Source: Anagrus nilaparvatae (taxonomy: Eukaryota; Arthropoda; Insecta; Hymenoptera; Mymaridae). Taken from it: a stretch of 64,000 nucleotides of DNA. Shown here piece by piece: positions 13,111 through 26,945 of this stretch (within the stretch, counting starts at the first letter, position 1; every line of letters begins with the position of its first letter). The notes under the pieces are model-generated. The model was not told the origin of the DNA and did not search any database. It saw nothing but the letters and a program-made list of their open reading frames with translations. A program made the position numbers and the translations under genes. The stretch lies in the NCBI GenBank assembly GCA_022575985.1, contig JAKSXM010000231.1, positions 27,814,501 to 27,878,500 on the forward strand. Direction: 5' to 3'.

Positions 13111-13657
13111 TTTTTTTTTTTAATTTTTTTGTCATTATGTTTGTTCAGAATTTATATATAAAAACTTAATTTTTTTTTTCTTATCTAAAATTAACAAACA
13201 AAGAAAATTTAAAAATTGTATTAAAATAATAAATCATGCATAAAAAAAGTATACAGTAATATAATTCAAATTTGGACACCCAAATATCATATTTATTTTG
13301 CTGGAGAGAAAATATATCGTGATAAATTGATGTATGCATGGATTTCGTGCATTGATTGAACACGTAAACCAATCATCAGTTATATACAGAATCTCTCTCT
13401 TAAAAATTTTTTTTTTTTACTCAATTTATGTGTACCTTTTTTCGTACCCTGTAATATAGCTACCAAAATAATTATTTCAAGAATTTTTCATATATTCTTT
13501 GTAATTATGCTACCTATATACCTATATAGTAGCAATTTTTTTTTTTTATTTCGTTTATGTATGTATTAAAGTCAAAAAATATTTTTACTGTTTATTAAGA
13601 AGTGTTTTTTGGGTACATACGGAGATTTTAAAGATAAATTTTGCACCATATATGTTT

Positions 13658-13971
13658 TGAACTGAAAAAAAATCTGACTGTCGTAACCAGAATTTTTTCG
13701 GTTGCAGTCACTGATATTTTGAGCTGCTGATACCAGAATTTTAGATTGCTGTTACCGGAATTCCGGTTGTGGTAGTCAACTATTTTCTTTTAAATGGTTG
13801 CAAATGATATAAATGTACAAAAAAGTTGAGGGAAATTTTTTTTTTTGAAGTGCCATCATGCTAAGTTTTTTTTAAAATTTTTTTTACGTTTCAAGCATTT
13901 GCGATAGCTTAAACCAAAAATAAAATCCGCTACTCCTCTCTACTACTACTACCGGAATTTTTTTCAGTGTA
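13658..13971. mobile_element. Family D MITE, copy 2
   Basis: ACTGAAAAAAAATCTGACTG at the left and CCGGAATTTTTTTCAGTGTA at the right, with several TACCGGAATT-type segments and ACGTTTCAAG shared with the copy at 12100. The left TA is not clear. Confidence 0.65.
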
Positions 13972-13973
13972 CA

Positions 13974-14425
13974 TACACTGTAAAAAGTAAATTTCTTATA
14001 TTAACAAAAAAATTAGAACATTTCCGAAAAATTAGTAAATTTTCGAAAAAATTTGTAAATATTCGAAAAAAATCGTATAATTACTAAAAATTACTTATAA
14101 CTACTAAATTTAGTATATTAACAAAAAATTTGAGTATTCTCGATTTTTTTTTGTGAATTCGCGAGAAAAATTGATAATTTACAATTTTTTTTCGAATCTT
14201 TTCAAAAAATAGTTATAAATTTCCAAAAAATAGTTGTGAATTTACAACTTTTTTCGTAAAATCACAAAAAAAAATCGAGAATTCTCGAATTTTTTGTTAA
14301 AAATACTAAATTTAGTAAAATTACGATTTTTATGGAATATTTACAAAATTTTTTGAAAATTTGCTAATTTTTCGAAAAAATTCTAATTTTTTTGTAAATT
14401 TAAGAAAGTTACTTTTTACAGTGTA
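13974..14425. mobile_element. Family B MITE, copy 3 (long form)
   Basis: TA-CACTGTAAAAAGTAAATT to AAGTTACTTTTTACAGTG-TA. The body is 448 bp, longer than the other copies because internal TTCGAAAAAT-type segments are repeated. It lies 2 bp after the end of a family D element. Confidence 0.88.
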
Positions 14426-14429
14426 GTTA

Positions 14430-16360
14430 ATATACCAATGCATAAATGCTCTGAAAAAATGAAATATTTACCAAATTCCAACTTTATTTTAACCACTCTA
14501 ATGCCCCCAAGAATACTCCCTGTACCCCATATGTATAAATATTTATTTTTAATCGATAATCAAGTGTTTGTGGGTAAATATATGTTGGCTTGGGCTCTAT
14601 TGAAAATTATAATTTATTTTTGAGACAATTTGGCAAAAAATTTAATCTTGGAAATATTGAATCCTTTCAGAATGTTTTAATATACCTACGTGACATGAAT
14701 TAAATAATTTTTACCATGTGAAAATTTCACTTTTGAACATGGAACATTTTAATTATGGTTAAAAAAAATTTGGTGTACGAAAATTTTAGCCAAATTTTAT
14801 TCTTACAAAAATGGTTAGGAAAAACATTGACCTAAAATGTGGATTATCAGAGAGTTGAACGAACTTTGCCTTTTGAGAGAGTGCTGATTCCAAAAGGATT
14901 ATTTTTTCAAAGACATTTTTCTAAATCTCGTTACTCTGAAATCAGTCAAAACTGCGCACCTGATACCAGTCCCTACCCTTATAACACTCAAATACTGTAT
15001 TTTAATTTTGTTTTTCAGCAAACTCTATATTTCTTTTTTGGTTTGAACAAAAAATCTGAGGCAAAAACTTCTTTCTATATTTTGCCTCAGATAAGAATTA
15101 GTAATATTTACGCAAACAATTCTAGAATTCTTTGAATTCAAGTTAATTTAATGAACAAGGCAAGGGCTGTGTGAATAAAAAAATTCAAAATAAATATTAA
15201 TTTAAGAGACAAGCCTAATATATAATATTGATATGACAAAAATATTATTTCATTTCGAATGCCGATAGGTATAATTATATTTTATGTAAAAATCGAAAAT
15301 TTCAGTGACATACATACTAACACCACATACACCAACTCTGATATATGTCATTAAATAACCGTTTTTTTTTTTTACTTTTCACTTTGTTAAAATAATGGAT
15401 TTTTTTATTTCTATAAAAGCACATTATAATTAATAAAATATAGTAGTTTGATAACTCACGATTAAAATGATAAAAAATAAATTTACTATATTTAATTTCC
15501 CTTTAGAAAATAAAGATAGGAGTCTAACATGAATAAAAAAAAAATAATTATATCAGAAAGTCACTTATACAAATATTATAAAGTGCATAATATAATGCAT
15601 GAAAAGCAAAAAAAATTGATGTACTTCGATATATTGCACCTGACAATATTTTTATTATATACCAAGGTCGTTTGAGAATTCTTTTATTAAAATATGTGCT
15701 TTGAATAATTAATATTTTTTTTAAGAAACTTAAACGCACTAATTCTTCGAAGAAAAAAAAATATTAAATAAACCTCCCAATTAAAAAAAAAAATTTTTTT
15801 GATTTATTACTTTCTTTTTTTTTGAAAATCTATTATTACGCGTTGTTTACATTGTAATATTATAAGAATGAAAGCAATTATTATATTAGACATAATATAT
15901 AAATCAAATTATTTTGGAGTAGGTTTAATAATGGGATTTGTTATACATTTAAAAAATTATGCTTCTATATGGTTTTTCTCTTTTATTATAATATAATAAT
16001 AAAAAATCACTTCTCTTCTCTATAACACGCCATATGTGATAATGATGATGATCATGATGGTCATAAATGATGATCAACCGTGTATTTTTACTATTCATTT
16101 TTTTTTTCTAATATTTTAGGTTATTTATTATCGAAATTTTTAGCGCTTCTATAATTTTTATCTAATTTTCTATAAAAATGTATGTAATCAATCTAAATTT
16201 TAGGCCTTAGATTAATATATATAAAAATATATATATTTTTGATATATTAGGATTTTGTTTATTTTGGTTTACATTGACGAATTGAGAAATTTTAAAAAGT
16301 ATCCGGCTCGAAAGGACCATTTTAAACTTCTAATAAAATAATTTTCTTTTTCATTTTAGG
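14430..16360. other. AT-rich spacer, no supported gene
   Basis: A 98-codon frame at 14839-15135 has no domain, no signal and no codon bias beyond base composition. A GATGATGATCATGATGGTCA low-complexity stretch lies near 16040. Confidence 0.6.
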
Positions 16361-16361
16361 G

Positions 16362-16610
16362 TGGGGACATAGCTCTCTTTGCCCCCCTTGCCTTGAAGAA
16401 CTTCGAAGTAGGGACTTAGAATAATATGAGTCTAGAAACTTTATACAATAATTTCAATAAAGGGGTATTAAATAATAAGGATTTGAGGAGCTAAAAATTA
16501 TTTGTTTTGGCTTAAGGACTTAAAATTATAAAGGCTTCAAGATTCAAAATATAAATTTAAACATGTTCCATGTTCATTGGTTGTGAGTTCACAAACCAGT
16601 TGTATGTTTT
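16362..16610 (-). mobile_element. Family A element, degraded copy
   Basis: Reverse-strand array (GTAGGGACTTAGAATAAT, GGCTTAAGGACTTAAAATTA) ending in AAACATGTTCCATGTTCATT then GGTTGTGAGTTCACAAACCA, which is the conserved left terminus in reverse. Confidence 0.65.
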
Positions 16611-17479
16611 TTATAATGATAATTTACTTAGAAAATTGTTTTATTACGAGTTAAAAATGGTCCTTATGAGCCGGATTTTTAAAAATAGCAACATTTAAAA
16701 ATTTTTTATAAACAATTATTGCTTATATACAATTTAAAATAACAAAAAATTAAATTTTCATTGATTTTTAATAAATTTAAACCATCAATTTTAATATTAT
16801 TAAGTTCTAGCTCCCTCCAAAAATTTTTAGCCCCTCCTGAAAGAATTTTCCGGGTATGTGCTCCCTTCCCAAAAGTTACATCCTTGAAATTATTTGTTTT
16901 TAATTTTTTTATTCTTCAAGTAATTTGCAATAGTTTGATTTTAGATAAATCTGAATCCCTTCACCGGAATTTCGCTTGGAACAATTTTTTCCTAGTTAAA
17001 TAGATATTAAAATGAAGTCAAAAATGATTTTCTTGATATCAGGCAGAAAACACGTATTTCTCTGCAAAAGAAAAATCTTTAACGACTCTTGTCCATAAAA
17101 GGAGAATGCCCCAAATTCCAGCTTAACAACCTTGGTTTCGCTTTTGATGGTAATTTTAGTGCAATTTGGACCATTTTTAATTTTTTACGGCCATGGGTCC
17201 TAATTTACTATTTTAAGCTTTTAGAGCTTTCATCAAAATCAGATTGGTGAATTTAGATGGGTACTGAATTCCAAGTACTATTTATTGAACAAATGTCACA
17301 ACAATTTTTCTTCCCAAACTTGCAAGATTAATCAATCTAAGCTTTCTTTGTAAACTCAAATCCTTTTACGATTTAAAAATTTAAGAAAAATCAAAATAAG
17401 CCAAGGTCTAGTATACATAAAACGAAGGTACACATTGGAACTTAAATATGATAATTTTTTTTTTTACAAAGTATCAAAG
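16611..17479. other. AT-rich spacer, nothing recognised
   Basis: Slightly less AT-biased than its neighbours. The 80-codon frame at 16761-17003 shows no domain. Confidence 0.55.
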
Positions 17480-17930
17480 CATAGAAAAGCGCGGGAGCAT
17501 ATAAATTATATAAATGTATGTATATGACCGTTACGCGGGCGGTGGTCACATAATACATTCGCAATAACTAACACTCAGATCCGGCTCATCTTCAATATAT
17601 ATACGTAGATTATACACACACGCTAATATTTTTCTGCTTGCCAGATGACACGATTAGGCCATCTTTCTCTTTCTCTTACATGTATACACTGGTATATTAA
17701 TGTGTGAAGGGCTGGGCAAACCGCGGAGGCGCACGCGGCCGGCACGAGCCCACCCAATGTGGGGGAAAAAGATACAAAACCAAGTATTGCCGGTTCCGCA
17801 ACGAAGCACCGGTTACATATATATAATAAAGGTAGTTGTGTACCTGAAGAACTCATGCATGTGAAGACTTTAAATGTATATCGTAGTCGCGTGCCAATGC
17901 CTTAGACCAACCGTTTTCAAATTTTAGCGG
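17480..17930. promoter_or_regulatory. Largest GC-richer island upstream of sens
   Basis: GACCGTTACGCGGGCGGTGG near 17527, then 17705-17825 at roughly 55-60% GC (CCGCGGAGGCGCACGCGGCC). Not repeated in the window. A 77-codon frame on the minus strand (17856-17623) spans it, but has no recognisable domain. A promoter, enhancer or RNA gene is possible. Confidence 0.35.
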
Positions 17931-18219
17931 ACAATGCACTGTCCTCAGTTCCTTAGTCCTTTACTTCCTTATATATATCATAAATTTAAATTCATTAAAC
18001 ATTTTTTTTTTTTTTTTTTGGTTTTACTAATTAGTATCACATACTCAAATTTTTTTTATAGTAAAATAAATTTATTCAGGAAATTTATAAAGACCGTTAG
18101 AAAAGCTTTCATTATACCGTATTGAAATTTGGACAATGAATTGCGTAAAAATAATTGCGTAACAGAACGGTATTTGTTATTACATATGGTTGTATTATTT
18201 TATTCATATTTTGTAATAA

Positions 18220-18332
18220 GTACACTTTCGCCAAAAATTTTTTATTCAAATTTTTATATTTTTTTTAACAAAAAATCTGGATTTCACAACCGAAGTTTTG
18301 CTTGATGTAGGCGAAATTTTTTTTCAGTGCAG
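18220..18332. mobile_element. Family D relic
   Basis: Left TACACTTTCGCCAAAAATTT, right GGCGAAATTTTTTTTCAGTG; interior TCTGGATTTCACAACCG resembles other family D copies. About 110 bp. Confidence 0.5.
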
Positions 18333-19859
18333 TAAATTAGAAATTTGATCCGAATTTTGGGTTTTGGATAATTTCTTTTTATGAAATATATAGATATCTT
18401 AATCGGTAAAAAAAAGATGGACAAAATCAAAAGCCTTTTTGGCAGTAAGATAAAAAATTCATTTTTTCATCAACTAAAATTTATTATTAGTGTAATTCTA
18501 TAAAAAACCATTTTGGGAAAATTCATTGCTAATTTTGTCCATAAATACGAATAAAATTTAAACTACTTTGAAGATAAAAATTTTTTAAACGTATTGTAAC
18601 TAAATAAACCATTCCTATCAAAACTCTCCCTTCTGAAACTGCTTTGAACCCATTTAGGTATTAAAAATCATTTCTTAAAAGAATCCCACGCGAATAAAAA
18701 TACAAATTTAAATCTGCCTTAATATGGTTGCTTAAAAGTATTTATTTGTTATTTAATATAACAACAATAAATAAAAACCAAAACAATAAATCTTATAGCT
18801 TTAAAAATCTGGAGCACAATAATATGTCAACCAAGTCATGATTTGTACATAAGTAACTTTCATTGCTATGCGTGATCATCATTACTTATTTACTTTTTTT
18901 TTTTGCCAATACTCATCACGACATACATAAATTCCAATCTCCAATTTTTTTCTTTCTGTGTCAAAAAATAAAGTGTCCATAAATTTATAGTTACAAAAAA
19001 AATATTTCCAATGCATATATTATTATAAATCTATATGTAGTTGTGTAACTCTCTCACCTGACACTCATTAATTTGATATTGGACATACGCATAAAGTAGT
19101 AAACTAATTAGGACAACAACCAGAAGAAAAAAAACCGTTAATATATTTTTTTTGGATAAATTAATTAATTATAAATTTTTTGGTTTAATTATTGATTTAT
19201 ATATATTGATTTTAAAATCATTTTTCTTAAAATAAAAATTCCATTTAGGTAAATTACACATCTCTAAAATATTATTATTATTAATCGATTTTTACAAAAA
19301 ATATAACACTCTTGTGTAATCTACTCACGTATATCGGATAATTGTACATTGTATAAACGATTTCTCTCTCTTGTATACATCGAATGCCCTACAGAAAAAA
19401 AAGTTAAAATTACGATGAAATAAAGTCAAGATGTCCCGTCATTATCATCTGTTAAAAAAAAAAGGATAATTGTTTGTATTTAATGAAAAATTAACAGAGT
19501 TTTAAAAGAGAGAAAATATTTATATCGAGGCCGCACACGCAGTGTCAGCTTGCGGATTTTGATATATAAATTTTTATCATTACTGCGAGTAGAAAATATT
19601 TCTGTCTGACTAAACTCAACTTTTTCTACTTTTAATAATTTCATAGAAAAAGATTACATAATTCTTCTTCTTGAAAAATAATTTTAAATAAAGCAGATGT
19701 CTATAGATCAGTATGTCGTTGAGTGTTCTTCAAGGCGGAACGATTGAATAAAAAAACGACGAGTTAAGTGCCCCTTTGGCTACATAAACCTCTAAAAAAA
19801 ATCTATATTATAATATTTAAAGAATATAAGGGTAGTAGGAAAAAAAAGCAACAGTTTCA
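18333..19859. other. AT-rich spacer, nothing recognised
   Basis: No repeat or coding signal. 20016-21564 and 22485-24424 are of the same character. Confidence 0.6.
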
Positions 19860-20015
19860 CGCTTGATGGCCTCCCTCATAAATATAAATATATATGAATC
19901 CGCGGTGCTTCATTTAATCAACTCCGTTATATATATAAGGGACGATACTGACCAACAGACTCGAAGACCAGGTGCCAACCTTAACAAATCCACGCCCTCC
20001 CAAAGTGACACATGC
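19860..20015. promoter_or_regulatory. GC-richer block, candidate regulatory element
   Basis: GCTTGATGGCCTCCCTCATA, TCCGCGGTGCTTCA, ACTCGAAGACCAGGTGCCAA (CAGGTG E-box) and CCACGCCCTCCCAAAG. Unique, non-coding. Confidence 0.3.
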
Positions 20016-21564
20016 TCTTCTTCTTAATATTTTTTTTTTTACTCATGTCTAATAACATTTTTTAATATCATTATCTCCAACGAAGCATGTATAAAAATTT
20101 TTCTAAATACACTTTTTTCTATTTCTGTGTGTTTCTCGCTTTGAACAACCTGTTGCTGTATTATAGCTATATTATAGACGCGTGCCTTTATTTTGGTGGG
20201 TAGAAAGAAGAATACAAAAAGATTAGATCTAATGATATATCTTCCTTTTTTGTTTTGGAGGATTTGCAATATATTCGCTAACAAAAAAAATATATATATC
20301 GAGGTTCGTTCACCTTAATAGGTTAGTGAACCTCTAATTTTGTATATATTTATAAGAACATGTGTTTGCAAAAAAACGAAGTAATCTGACAATAAATGAA
20401 GCATCTTATTTTTTGATACGATTTTTTTAAAATAATTTTTTAAAAGAAAAAATTCTGTGTGTATTTTTTGAAAAAAAAGATTCATCTTTTATTATTTGAC
20501 ACCTGGTGTGTCTTAGTAACCATATGACACATTCGAGTAGTGTTTTTTTTTTTGAAAATCCGATCTTCAATTAATAATGAATCAGGGATTTAATACTTAT
20601 TTATGATGAATTTATTAATTATCCAGATGTTGTGCATACCTTTTTTCAAAGAAATCAAAATATTTTATTTATGCTTTTTTTGATATTTTATTTAATTGGC
20701 CAGGCGTTTTTTTAGCACTTTAAATATACGTTTATTTTGGTATCAACATTTTTTGATACGATTTATAAAATTTTGATTTTTTAATTTTACAAAACAATTT
20801 TTTTGTTGATTGGTTAAAAATTTAATTATTTTTTGTATAATTTTGCAACTGTTTTTATTAAAATTACTGAAAAATTTATATTAAGTCGGATGTGATTATC
20901 AAAAAATATATATCAAAAATTATAAAAACGTTATACACACAAAATATTCGTGAAAGATTTTTATCGTATACACGCGCAGGCTGCGATATGTAATTTTAAA
21001 AAATCACATTTTTTTTCCAAAAATTTGACATTTAAATTACGATGTGTAATAAATAATAATTTTATAAAGATTTTCATCTTTTAAATAATTTTTTTTCAGG
21101 TAGCGGATTGTATACTTTTTTTTAAATTTTAGCTTGCAAAAGATGGTGTAAGGTCTATTGCTTACTAGTAATGAAATTGAGAATCTAATGCTAAATTAAA
21201 CTGTTTCATTCAAATATTTTTTGAGGCTTTTATGTGACAAATTATTTTAAAGATGTTGAAAAAGTTTTGTAAAATTGGCCCAAATCTACTACCAAAATTT
21301 TTTGAACTACATAACTATGATTTCTTTGGATGAATATTCAAATTATTTCTTAAATTTTTTACTAAAGTGCTAAAATATTAAATAAAAAACTATAACTGAA
21401 AAAAATAAGACATCAAATTTTAAGTTATCTTGTGCAACATTATTTTTTGCAACATTATCTAGTAATATATGGGCTCTAAAATCTGAATTTAAGATTATCA
21501 GTAATTTTAGCTGCTAGATTAGTGTGCTGGTAACAACAACAATTTCAAGCAATCTGGAAACATA

Positions 21565-22385
21565 TACAGGGAAAGTCATTTTAGACGATGTAGTCAAATA
21601 CTCAAATATTTCGAAAACAAAGCAAAATGACGAAAAATTGTTCGTATAAGAGTTGCTAGCTTTGGAAGGGACCATCTGATAGAGGGCATTAGATTTGGGT
21701 CTTAGTGGCTGTTTTTGCTTTTACTTTTTTATTGTATGTTTTTTGAGAGGAAAAACTTTTGGTGATTATTTGAGATTTTCGGACCAACAGATCTTAATGG
21801 GCCTCATAGCTTTAAAAAAAGCCAAATTGGGTCCATTAAGGTCTGTAGGACCCAAAACCTTCAATAATCACTAACAGTCTTTCGCAACACAAAAAACTTA
21901 GAATAAAACAATGTAATACCTATTAAAAACATCTTTTTTATTCATTTTGAGTTTTAAAGACAACCCAATTGGGCCCATTAAGGTCTGTAGGACCCAAAAT
22001 CTCAAATAATCACCAAAAGTCTTCCCCTACAATAAACAAACAATAAAAATGGTATTAACTACCGGAAACATCTTTTTTTTCTTTTAGAGCCATATAAAAG
22101 CTTTTTTGGGTCTAAAAAATGGGCCTTGTATTTTGTTTTAGCCAAAATCGTATCTGGACCTAGAACTTGATGCAGAATCTGAATTTGAAATAAAAAATTA
22201 TAGTTTCTGTTGAAAATTCCTAAGTTGGATCCTACTGAGTTTGATGGGGCCTCTAAGACCCAAATCCAAATTTCACCTCCCTCTATCAGATGGCTCCCTC
22301 CAAACCACGCTCCAAACCTAACAACTTTTATATGAAACTTTTTTCGTTTTTTTGCTTTTTTCCGAGATTTTTGAGATTTATTCAG
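21565..22385. mobile_element. Family C fold-back element, copy with eroded right end
   Basis: Left end TACAGGGAAAGTCATTTTAG; internal GGTCTGTAGGACCCAAAA segments; right arm CAACTTTTATATGAAAC then decay before the CCTGTA end. The long reading frame on the minus strand across 22059-22577 is a by-product of this repeat. Confidence 0.75.
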
Positions 22386-22419
22386 ACAATAATATATATA
22401 TTTTCGGACGATTATTATT

Positions 22420-22484
22420 ACACTGTAAAAAAAATCTGGCTGTGGCAAGCGGAATGCTGAAAAGGAATTCTTTTTTTCAGTGTA
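22420..22484. mobile_element. Very short family D MITE
   Basis: TA-CACTGTAAAAAAAATCTGG to GAATTCTTTTTTTCAGTG-TA in only about 65 bp, with GGCAAGCGGAAT between. Confidence 0.6.
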
Positions 22485-24424
22485 CCTCTCTGCAATAAAT
22501 ATCTCACTGAGAAACTTCACTTTGCCAAACCGGAAGTAATAAAGTTTCAGAGTTTTTATAGAATAATCCGAAAACATTGAAGAATAGGAACTAAAACGGT
22601 TATTCTGAAAAAATTATTTCTAATGCAAATTTTACAATCATGGTTTGTCCACATTGCGAATTGAATTTTTAGTATTCCCATTAACTATGGGAAAAATTCG
22701 TATCTGATTTTATGAATATAGAAAAAAATAAAAAAAATTTAAGAATGGCCCATTTACATCGCAATAAATCTCAATTACACTTGATTACTCTTTGAAAAAA
22801 AAAAAAAAGATTAAAGTTATTGTCGTTAAATTACATAAAAAGAATTCTTATCTTTTAAAAACTTTCTTAACCGAATTCTCTTCATATATTCCCGCATATC
22901 TTATACGAGTTACCCAGTAAACTCTAAATTCTTCAACATTGTCTTTTTTTTAAATATTACCCAGTGTGTAAAAAAAAAAATATAAAAAATTATGCCTTCG
23001 TGACAAAGTGCATCAGGTAGCATACCTTGTAAAAATAGCAAGCAAGTAAAGAACGGTTGAAATAAAAGAGCTCTGTTTTTTTTTTATTTTTATTTTTTAT
23101 AGCAGCTGCTCAAGTTTATAGTTTCCATACATGTATTTCTATATGATGACAAACGAACAACGATGCAAAGTGCATATAATATTGTACATCAGGTAAATGT
23201 CCAGCAAAGTCAGTGGCCCCTATAATATACCAAGTAAAAAATTTTTTTTTTATAACTTGTTGTTGGGTATATTATAGTGAGGATATAATAGGACCTGCAA
23301 AAATATTAACAAAAGACAGCTATTCATCTTCTTCTACTTTTTTCTTCTCTAATTATTATACGTATTGTATAGGTGTATTGACATTTGTTTATATATGGAC
23401 AAATCTTTTAAAGTTCTGATGGTGCAATTTTTTTTAGTATCCAATTTTGACTTTTATTTCTTAGCCACGGTAAAGTAACTAACCATAAATAGAATGTCAT
23501 GGGACACGATAACTCATAACATGTTTAATTATTATGTCACCCACTGAGGGGTATTCTAAAATTAGTAAATACTACAGCAGAATTAATTCAGTTGACCCCA
23601 GCCCCTTTATGATAAAAATGGTACCAAAAACCAAAATTCGTCAAAACATTTTTTCCCTAAATCTACTGAAGAAATAAAAAAAAATCGTATCAAATAAATC
23701 ATTAAAAAATCAAAACAATTCATTACAAAAACATAAAATATTTATTATCAATAAAACACTAAAAAGTTTATTGAACCTTCATATTGTAAAAAAAAATTAT
23801 TTGTTTAAGAGTACATTAAACTTTTTTTATAATTAAATTATTTTATAAATCACATCTTTAAATATTCAATCGATTGAATAAATTATTTAAATAAACGATT
23901 GTCATGTACTTATTAATCACTTACCAATTATTATTAAATGTTACAACATAATTTATTACCGTTATCATATTAAATTTGAATAAATTTTATTTATCATTTC
24001 ATTCAATTTTTTTTTTTTTTACTTATATTTAAAAAATCAAAATACCAAAATTATATTTACTTCTAAAACACCTGCAGTTTTAAGAAATTTCTCTTATGTA
24101 ATTTCTTTCTCTATAAAAACTTTCAATAATTTTGTTTCTTTTTTTTAAGTCTTCTGAAAAATTTGTTTAAAAAATTTTAATATTTAATCCAAAACAGGTG
24201 AGTTTTATATGATAAAAACTAGAAATAGTTCATTAAACTAAAAAAATTTGCCATATTAAAATGACTTACTACCCGCATAAAAAGACACAACAGGTAAGTT
24301 TTAAAAAAAAGTAATGAATAAATTTTAAAAAAAAGTTAAATTTAGTGATTATCGATGATCTGCAAAAGGAAAAAAATATCTTATAATAAAGAAAGGTTAA
24401 ATATCTAAGATATTTTTTAATATA

Positions 24425-24540
24425 TTGTGGGCGTCGGAGGGGAAAAAAAGGTTGAGGGAAAGAATATTATTATAGAATTGAGACGGATGAGAGGGTCTGG
24501 CGCGTGCCGGCGCGTGTGCCTTAGGCTTCTACCGTTTCTT
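24425..24540. promoter_or_regulatory. GC-richer block, candidate regulatory element
   Basis: GGGCGTCGGAGGGG, then GGTCTGGCGCGTGCCGGCGC. Sharp boundaries against poly(T)-rich flanks. Non-repeated. Confidence 0.28.
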
Positions 24541-26309
24541 TTCCTCATTGCCGTATTAATACCGCTTTTTTTGCAATCTTTTATTTTATATATTTACCTG
24601 ATCCTTTTTTTAACCTATACGGTGTCACTGAACTGCTTTAAGAGGATAAATAAACGATTTTTTTTTCAATATTTTTTGGCTCTTTTTTTTTATACATAAT
24701 TTTAGAAATAAATATGAATTTTATTACGTTATTGTTAAAAAATAATAGGTTACATTTATAAGCGTGTGCCATCGTAATGTTTTTTTTTTCACTGATATTA
24801 AATAAGTAAAATATTCTACCACCTATATATTATACGGTTCGTCAACAGAGCGTAACTATGCTGGGGTTGATTTTTTACTCGCTGATGGCATGTGACTCTT
24901 CTTTTTTTTAAAAAGTCATTAAAATAAAAAAAAAGCATAAAAATTTACAAAATTCTGAGGGGTTGAAAAAATAAAAAACGATTATTTTAATTTTTTTATG
25001 ACTACGCTATAATTGATGGGTTTGAAAAATTAATTCAGTCTGTGCGGGAAGATTCATATATGTGTGTTTATGTAATGTAAATAACGGTCAAAATGTGTTT
25101 TATATTAGTTTACTTTGTGTATTTGTAAATAGTACTTTTTTTCGTTATATTTTTTATTCTTGCATAAAAATTTAGATTCTTAATCTACTGATTTGCTGTG
25201 ACGAAATTGGTAAATCACGAAACCTTTAAATTTTTAAATTTCGCATTTTTTGTGATTTTAGAAAACTTTCTTTTATTATCAGTAAATTTCCGCTGATTAT
25301 TCTTGTTTTAGAGCGAAAAAAATATTTTGATTATGGTGAACGGAAAAATCGTGCTTGCAAAAAAGTAGATAAATTTATTTACAGCATAGGAGATTTCAAT
25401 TATATAGCAAGATTGGTAACAAGCAAATACTTTCATAAAATAACGCTTACAATAAAACGGTTTAATTATTTACTGAAAATTTTTTCTAGCAAAAAGATTA
25501 TACGCATACATGCTAGTTTTCTGCAATAAATTAACAGTAGAAATATCAATGAATGCGCATCCACTCTGGGTAATGCATTGTACACAATAATATATGTAAT
25601 GCTTTTATAGTTTACTTTTGAAATAGAAATGCCTGACCGTCCACCGAATAATGTTTATGGATGTCCATGTTTTTTGTAAATAGAGTTTTTTAATCTGTCC
25701 ACTAATGGGCGTTAAGCATAAATATGTAAAATTTATGATAAATAAAAATAATTTCAATTCACAGCCCCAATTTAAAATTTTTCAAAAAAAATCATTTTTG
25801 ATAATAATTTTTTCAGAGCTACGTATTGCAAACAGCTCAAGAAAAATAGCCAAGAGAATAAATTTTTGGAAACTTGAAGCAAGCTTAAAATTTTTCATAT
25901 TTTATGAATTTTCGTTTAATCAGAAACCAAAAGCGGTAACAATATGAGCTCAATAAAATCTAATTAATTATGTAAAAAAACAAGATTAGCGAAATTCAAC
26001 TACATTGCTTATAGAAACTTAGTTCATCTTATATAAAATGATCGAAATTTGAAAAAGCAGCTGCCGAGAGTACAATTCATTGAACCTGCCACCTTAATAA
26101 TTTTTATAGAAACATATTTGTATTTTATAAAATATGAAATTTGATCGGATAAGTTATTTTAAAATCCCTGATTTTACCCCAAAATTAAGTCAGTTTCATT
26201 TGACTACAATCGAACATCTGTGAGAGTTTAACAAAAGATCAGTGATTGAGTTGGTACGTTTAAATTCCTATACATAATATATCAGCCTGGTTGTAATTAT
26301 AAAACTAGT
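24541..26309. other. AT-rich spacer, nothing recognised
   Basis: Frames of 80-90 codons here are hydrophobic Phe/Leu/Ile-rich or Lys/Phe-rich strings, as expected from AT-rich DNA. Confidence 0.6.
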
Positions 26310-26395
26310 TTGTGTGTTAAATCAACCAACGATCATGGATAATGTTAACATGATAGTTTTAGCTAATAAGTCACCTCCATATACATTACCCAATA
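26310..26395 (+). mobile_element. Family A left-end fragment
   Basis: ACTAGTTTGTGTG then CAACCAACGATCATGG and a diverged copy of the following AACATGTT...TTTTAGC stretch. No array follows. Confidence 0.55.
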
Positions 26396-26404
26396 CAGGT
26401 ACTC

Positions 26405-26945
26405 ACAAGCGAAGTCCATGACATTTGGAACACCAAATTGCACCATGTGATTATGCACATGGATCGATTTATTATGTTAAAAAAACGTATCAAGCACCTA
26501 TTAACATTCATTCCCTTGAGCTTTTTGGGACTATAAACACATATGGGTCCACATACGTTATAAGATAAGGGTTTTCAGGCTGTGAAGGCATCTTCTAAAT
26601 GATACATGCCTTCTTGTAATTCAACAAAACACCTCCTCAATTGTCCAAAATTGTAATAATAGCCTCACACTATTTAGCCAGAGGCGAAATATCCAAACAA
26701 TTGTTAGCTCAATTTATCGAATAAATTATTCAGAATTTTGGAAGCAGTTCACTTTAATGCCTACCACAGTTAGAGAATCGGTGATAAAAAAAAAGTGGAT
26801 TACAGGGCTCAAAAATAGAATAAAATAAAAAATTAATCTAACCAGAAGATATTTGGTTGATTTACAAGGTGGCAGTGATATTTAAAAGATGCCTGAAAAA
26901 CTCCTATCTAAAAACGCGGGGTCCTGTATTTCTAGGCTCAGAAGA
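26405..26945. mobile_element. Family H element relic
   Basis: ACATTTGGAACACCAAATTG and TTATGTTAAAAAAACGTATC at the left, TTTCTAGGCTCAGAAG and CCCAATGGAATGAAC at the right. The same pieces occur at 62470-62590 next to each other, so this copy contains an extra interior or that one lacks it. Confidence 0.5.

Noticed and set aside
14839..15135. 98-codon frame on the plus strand
   Set aside because: Mixed composition but no recognisable motif, no promoter or splice signals, and codon use equals local base composition.
17623..17856. 77-codon minus-strand frame with many Ala, Pro and Cys
   Set aside because: Its unusual composition comes from the GC island. No domain, no splice partners and no start context; kept only as a finding about the island.
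22059..22577. Longest open frame of the window (172 codons, minus strand)
   Set aside because: It runs across the right arm of a family C fold-back element and a short family D MITE; the other family C copy has stops in the same frame, and no domain is visible.
24427..24699. 90-codon frame with a hydrophobic stretch that looks like a membrane segment
   Set aside because: The hydrophobic part is poly(T)-rich DNA read as Phe/Leu/Ile; nothing else supports a gene.
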